Assembly (NCBI RefSeq): GCF_003318235.1
Contig: NZ_QOCG01000011.1
Coordinates: forward strand, 1-64,000
Direction: 5' to 3'
DNA: 64,000 bases
Source: Loktanella sp. D2R18
Lineage (GTDB): Bacteria; Pseudomonadota; Alphaproteobacteria; Rhodobacterales; Rhodobacteraceae
Below the pieces are notes generated by a model. That model worked only from the letters and a program-made list of their open reading frames with translations. It ran no database searches and had not been told where the DNA came from. Positions 63,276 to 64,000 of this stretch are shown here, piece by piece; position 1 is the stretch's first letter; the number at the start of each line of letters is the position of its first letter. The position numbers and the translations under genes were made by a program.

Positions 63276-64000
63276 ATGAAAAAACAATTGCAGAAAGCAA
63301 CAGTGTCACACAATTGGTCAGATATCCGCGTCACGCAGGGTTCGCTCGAAGACGCGCGCTTGCCAACGCCATTGCGTTGCAGTGATCCGCATATCAGACC
63401 CGGCAATTTGGCGGATAACTTTGTACGCCTCGCAGCCAATGCCCCTGCCCCATGGGATAAAATGCTCCGGTCTGAGCCATTGCTGGTTGCCGCCCAAATC
63501 GTCGCTTTTCGCATTGATGACGAACTTACGCGCTTTGATCTGGCCCTTGAGCAGGGGGCGGACACCGCCGCACGTGAAATCCGCAACCTTGCACAGCAGC
63601 TTGACGATTGGATTATCCGGCTGCGGGCACAATGGCCGGGTGAATTTGCCGCCGTCTTGCAAGGCTTGGATCAGCAAATGAATCTCAGCGACCGTGCCCA
63701 TGCACTTGCACGGGCGTCGGGCGCGCGGATGATTGCTGTGATGCAAAACAAAGGGTTTATTCCCGCGGCGACAGGCGACAACATCGTTCAAGCCCGTGCG
63801 TGCCAAGCCGGGTTAAGCGCGGCACATCGCCAACTGGTTCACGCGATCGCATCCTTAAAACCGGTGGCGCAACTTGGGTTTGATCGCAGGTTAAAATCAG
63901 GGCTGATTGACCCAGCAATTGGCCTGATGATCGCAGAACTCTCAGCGGCGCAGCAAGTTGATGCGCGCTTGAACCGGTTCACGGAACGCCACAGCGATTT
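63276..64000 (+). CDS. eCIS baseplate-region protein, cut by window end (Pvc11-like?)
   Basis: An ATG at 63276 opens a frame that stays open to the window edge (241 codons visible). The visible part starts MKKQLQKATVSHNWSDIRV and is mainly helical, with a SDRAHALARASGARMIAV helix. Its position after gp25 fits a Pvc11-type wedge protein. No motif diagnostic of gpJ/Pvc11 is visible in this N-terminal piece, so the family call is tentative. Confidence 0.5.
   Translation, partial: MKKQLQKATVSHNWSDIRVTQGSLEDARLPTPLRCSDPHIRPGNLADNFVRLAANAPAPWDKMLRSEPLLVAAQIVAFRIDDELTRFDLALEQGADTAAREIRNLAQQLDDWIIRLRAQWPGEFAAVLQGLDQQMNLSDRAHALARASGARMIAVMQNKGFIPAATGDNIVQARACQAGLSAAHRQLVHAIASLKPVAQLGFDRRLKSGLIDPAIGLMIAELSAAQQVDARLNRFTERHSD

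Noticed and set aside
54434-64000. Type VI secretion system or contractile-tail phage
   Set aside because: No TssB/TssC pair, ClpV or TssJ/L/M membrane genes are present, and no capsid or terminase. DUF4255, DUF5908 and the LysM hub are eCIS markers.

Overview
The gene families point to an alphaproteobacterium of the Rhodobacteraceae (Roseobacter group). Examples are the rpsB-tsf pair, the 'component of SufBCD complex' membrane protein, DUF6500, Hint_2-domain proteins, a divergent tctD/tctE-tctCBA unit and a metal-free-type HemB. No genus can be assigned from the sequence alone.

Layout. (1) 1-12.8 kb is the right part of a siphovirus-type prophage. It runs from the HK97-fold capsid C-terminus through head-tail joining genes, tail tube, a tail-assembly chaperone pair with a GGGAAAC -1 slippery site, the tape measure, tail/fibre genes and a lysis cassette (holin-like proteins, GH24 lysozyme, overlapping Rz/Rz1-type spanins). 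A 2.2 kb hybrid histidine kinase on the opposite strand interrupts the tail operon just before the tape measure. (2) 12.8-17 kb is an AT-richer stretch with long non-coding gaps, holding a glycosyltransferase fused to a capsule-transferase-like domain and a hexapeptide acyltransferase. (3) 17-37.8 kb is chromosomal housekeeping and transport: two Hint proteins, a MocA/MobA-like nucleotidyltransferase, a SYLF lipoprotein, hemB, mfd, an MFS exporter, a DsbA-like protein, an XRE-cupin regulator, a peptide-binding protein, a 3-hydroxybutyrate dehydrogenase/patatin pair, a LysE exporter, DUF502, psuG-psuK, and a DUF4198/HupE divergent pair. (4) 37.8-45.6 kb holds rpsB-tsf with a structured leader, a hairpin-rich spacer, aroQ-luxR, a sulfotransferase/hydrolase pair and a UDP-glucuronate/galacturonate pair. 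(5) 45.6-47.3 kb and 53.5-54.4 kb are gene-poor, apparently decayed stretches. They flank a binding protein-kinase-regulator set and a tripartite tricarboxylate transporter. (6) From 54.4 kb to the window end lies an extracellular contractile injection system (eCIS, Afp/PVC-like).

The eCIS is the most distinctive system. Its visible genes are, in order: DUF4255 cap, an unknown protein, one sheath, two tubes, DUF5908, a LysM baseplate protein, a VgrG-like spike, PAAR, gp25, a lipoprotein, and a protein cut by the window edge. The sheath carries about 200 extra residues that resemble two adhesin-type beta domains (CSPG/cadherin-like and CshA-like). The lipoprotein inside the operon could link the particle to a membrane. 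The AAA ATPase, tape measure, fibre and cargo genes should lie beyond position 64000.
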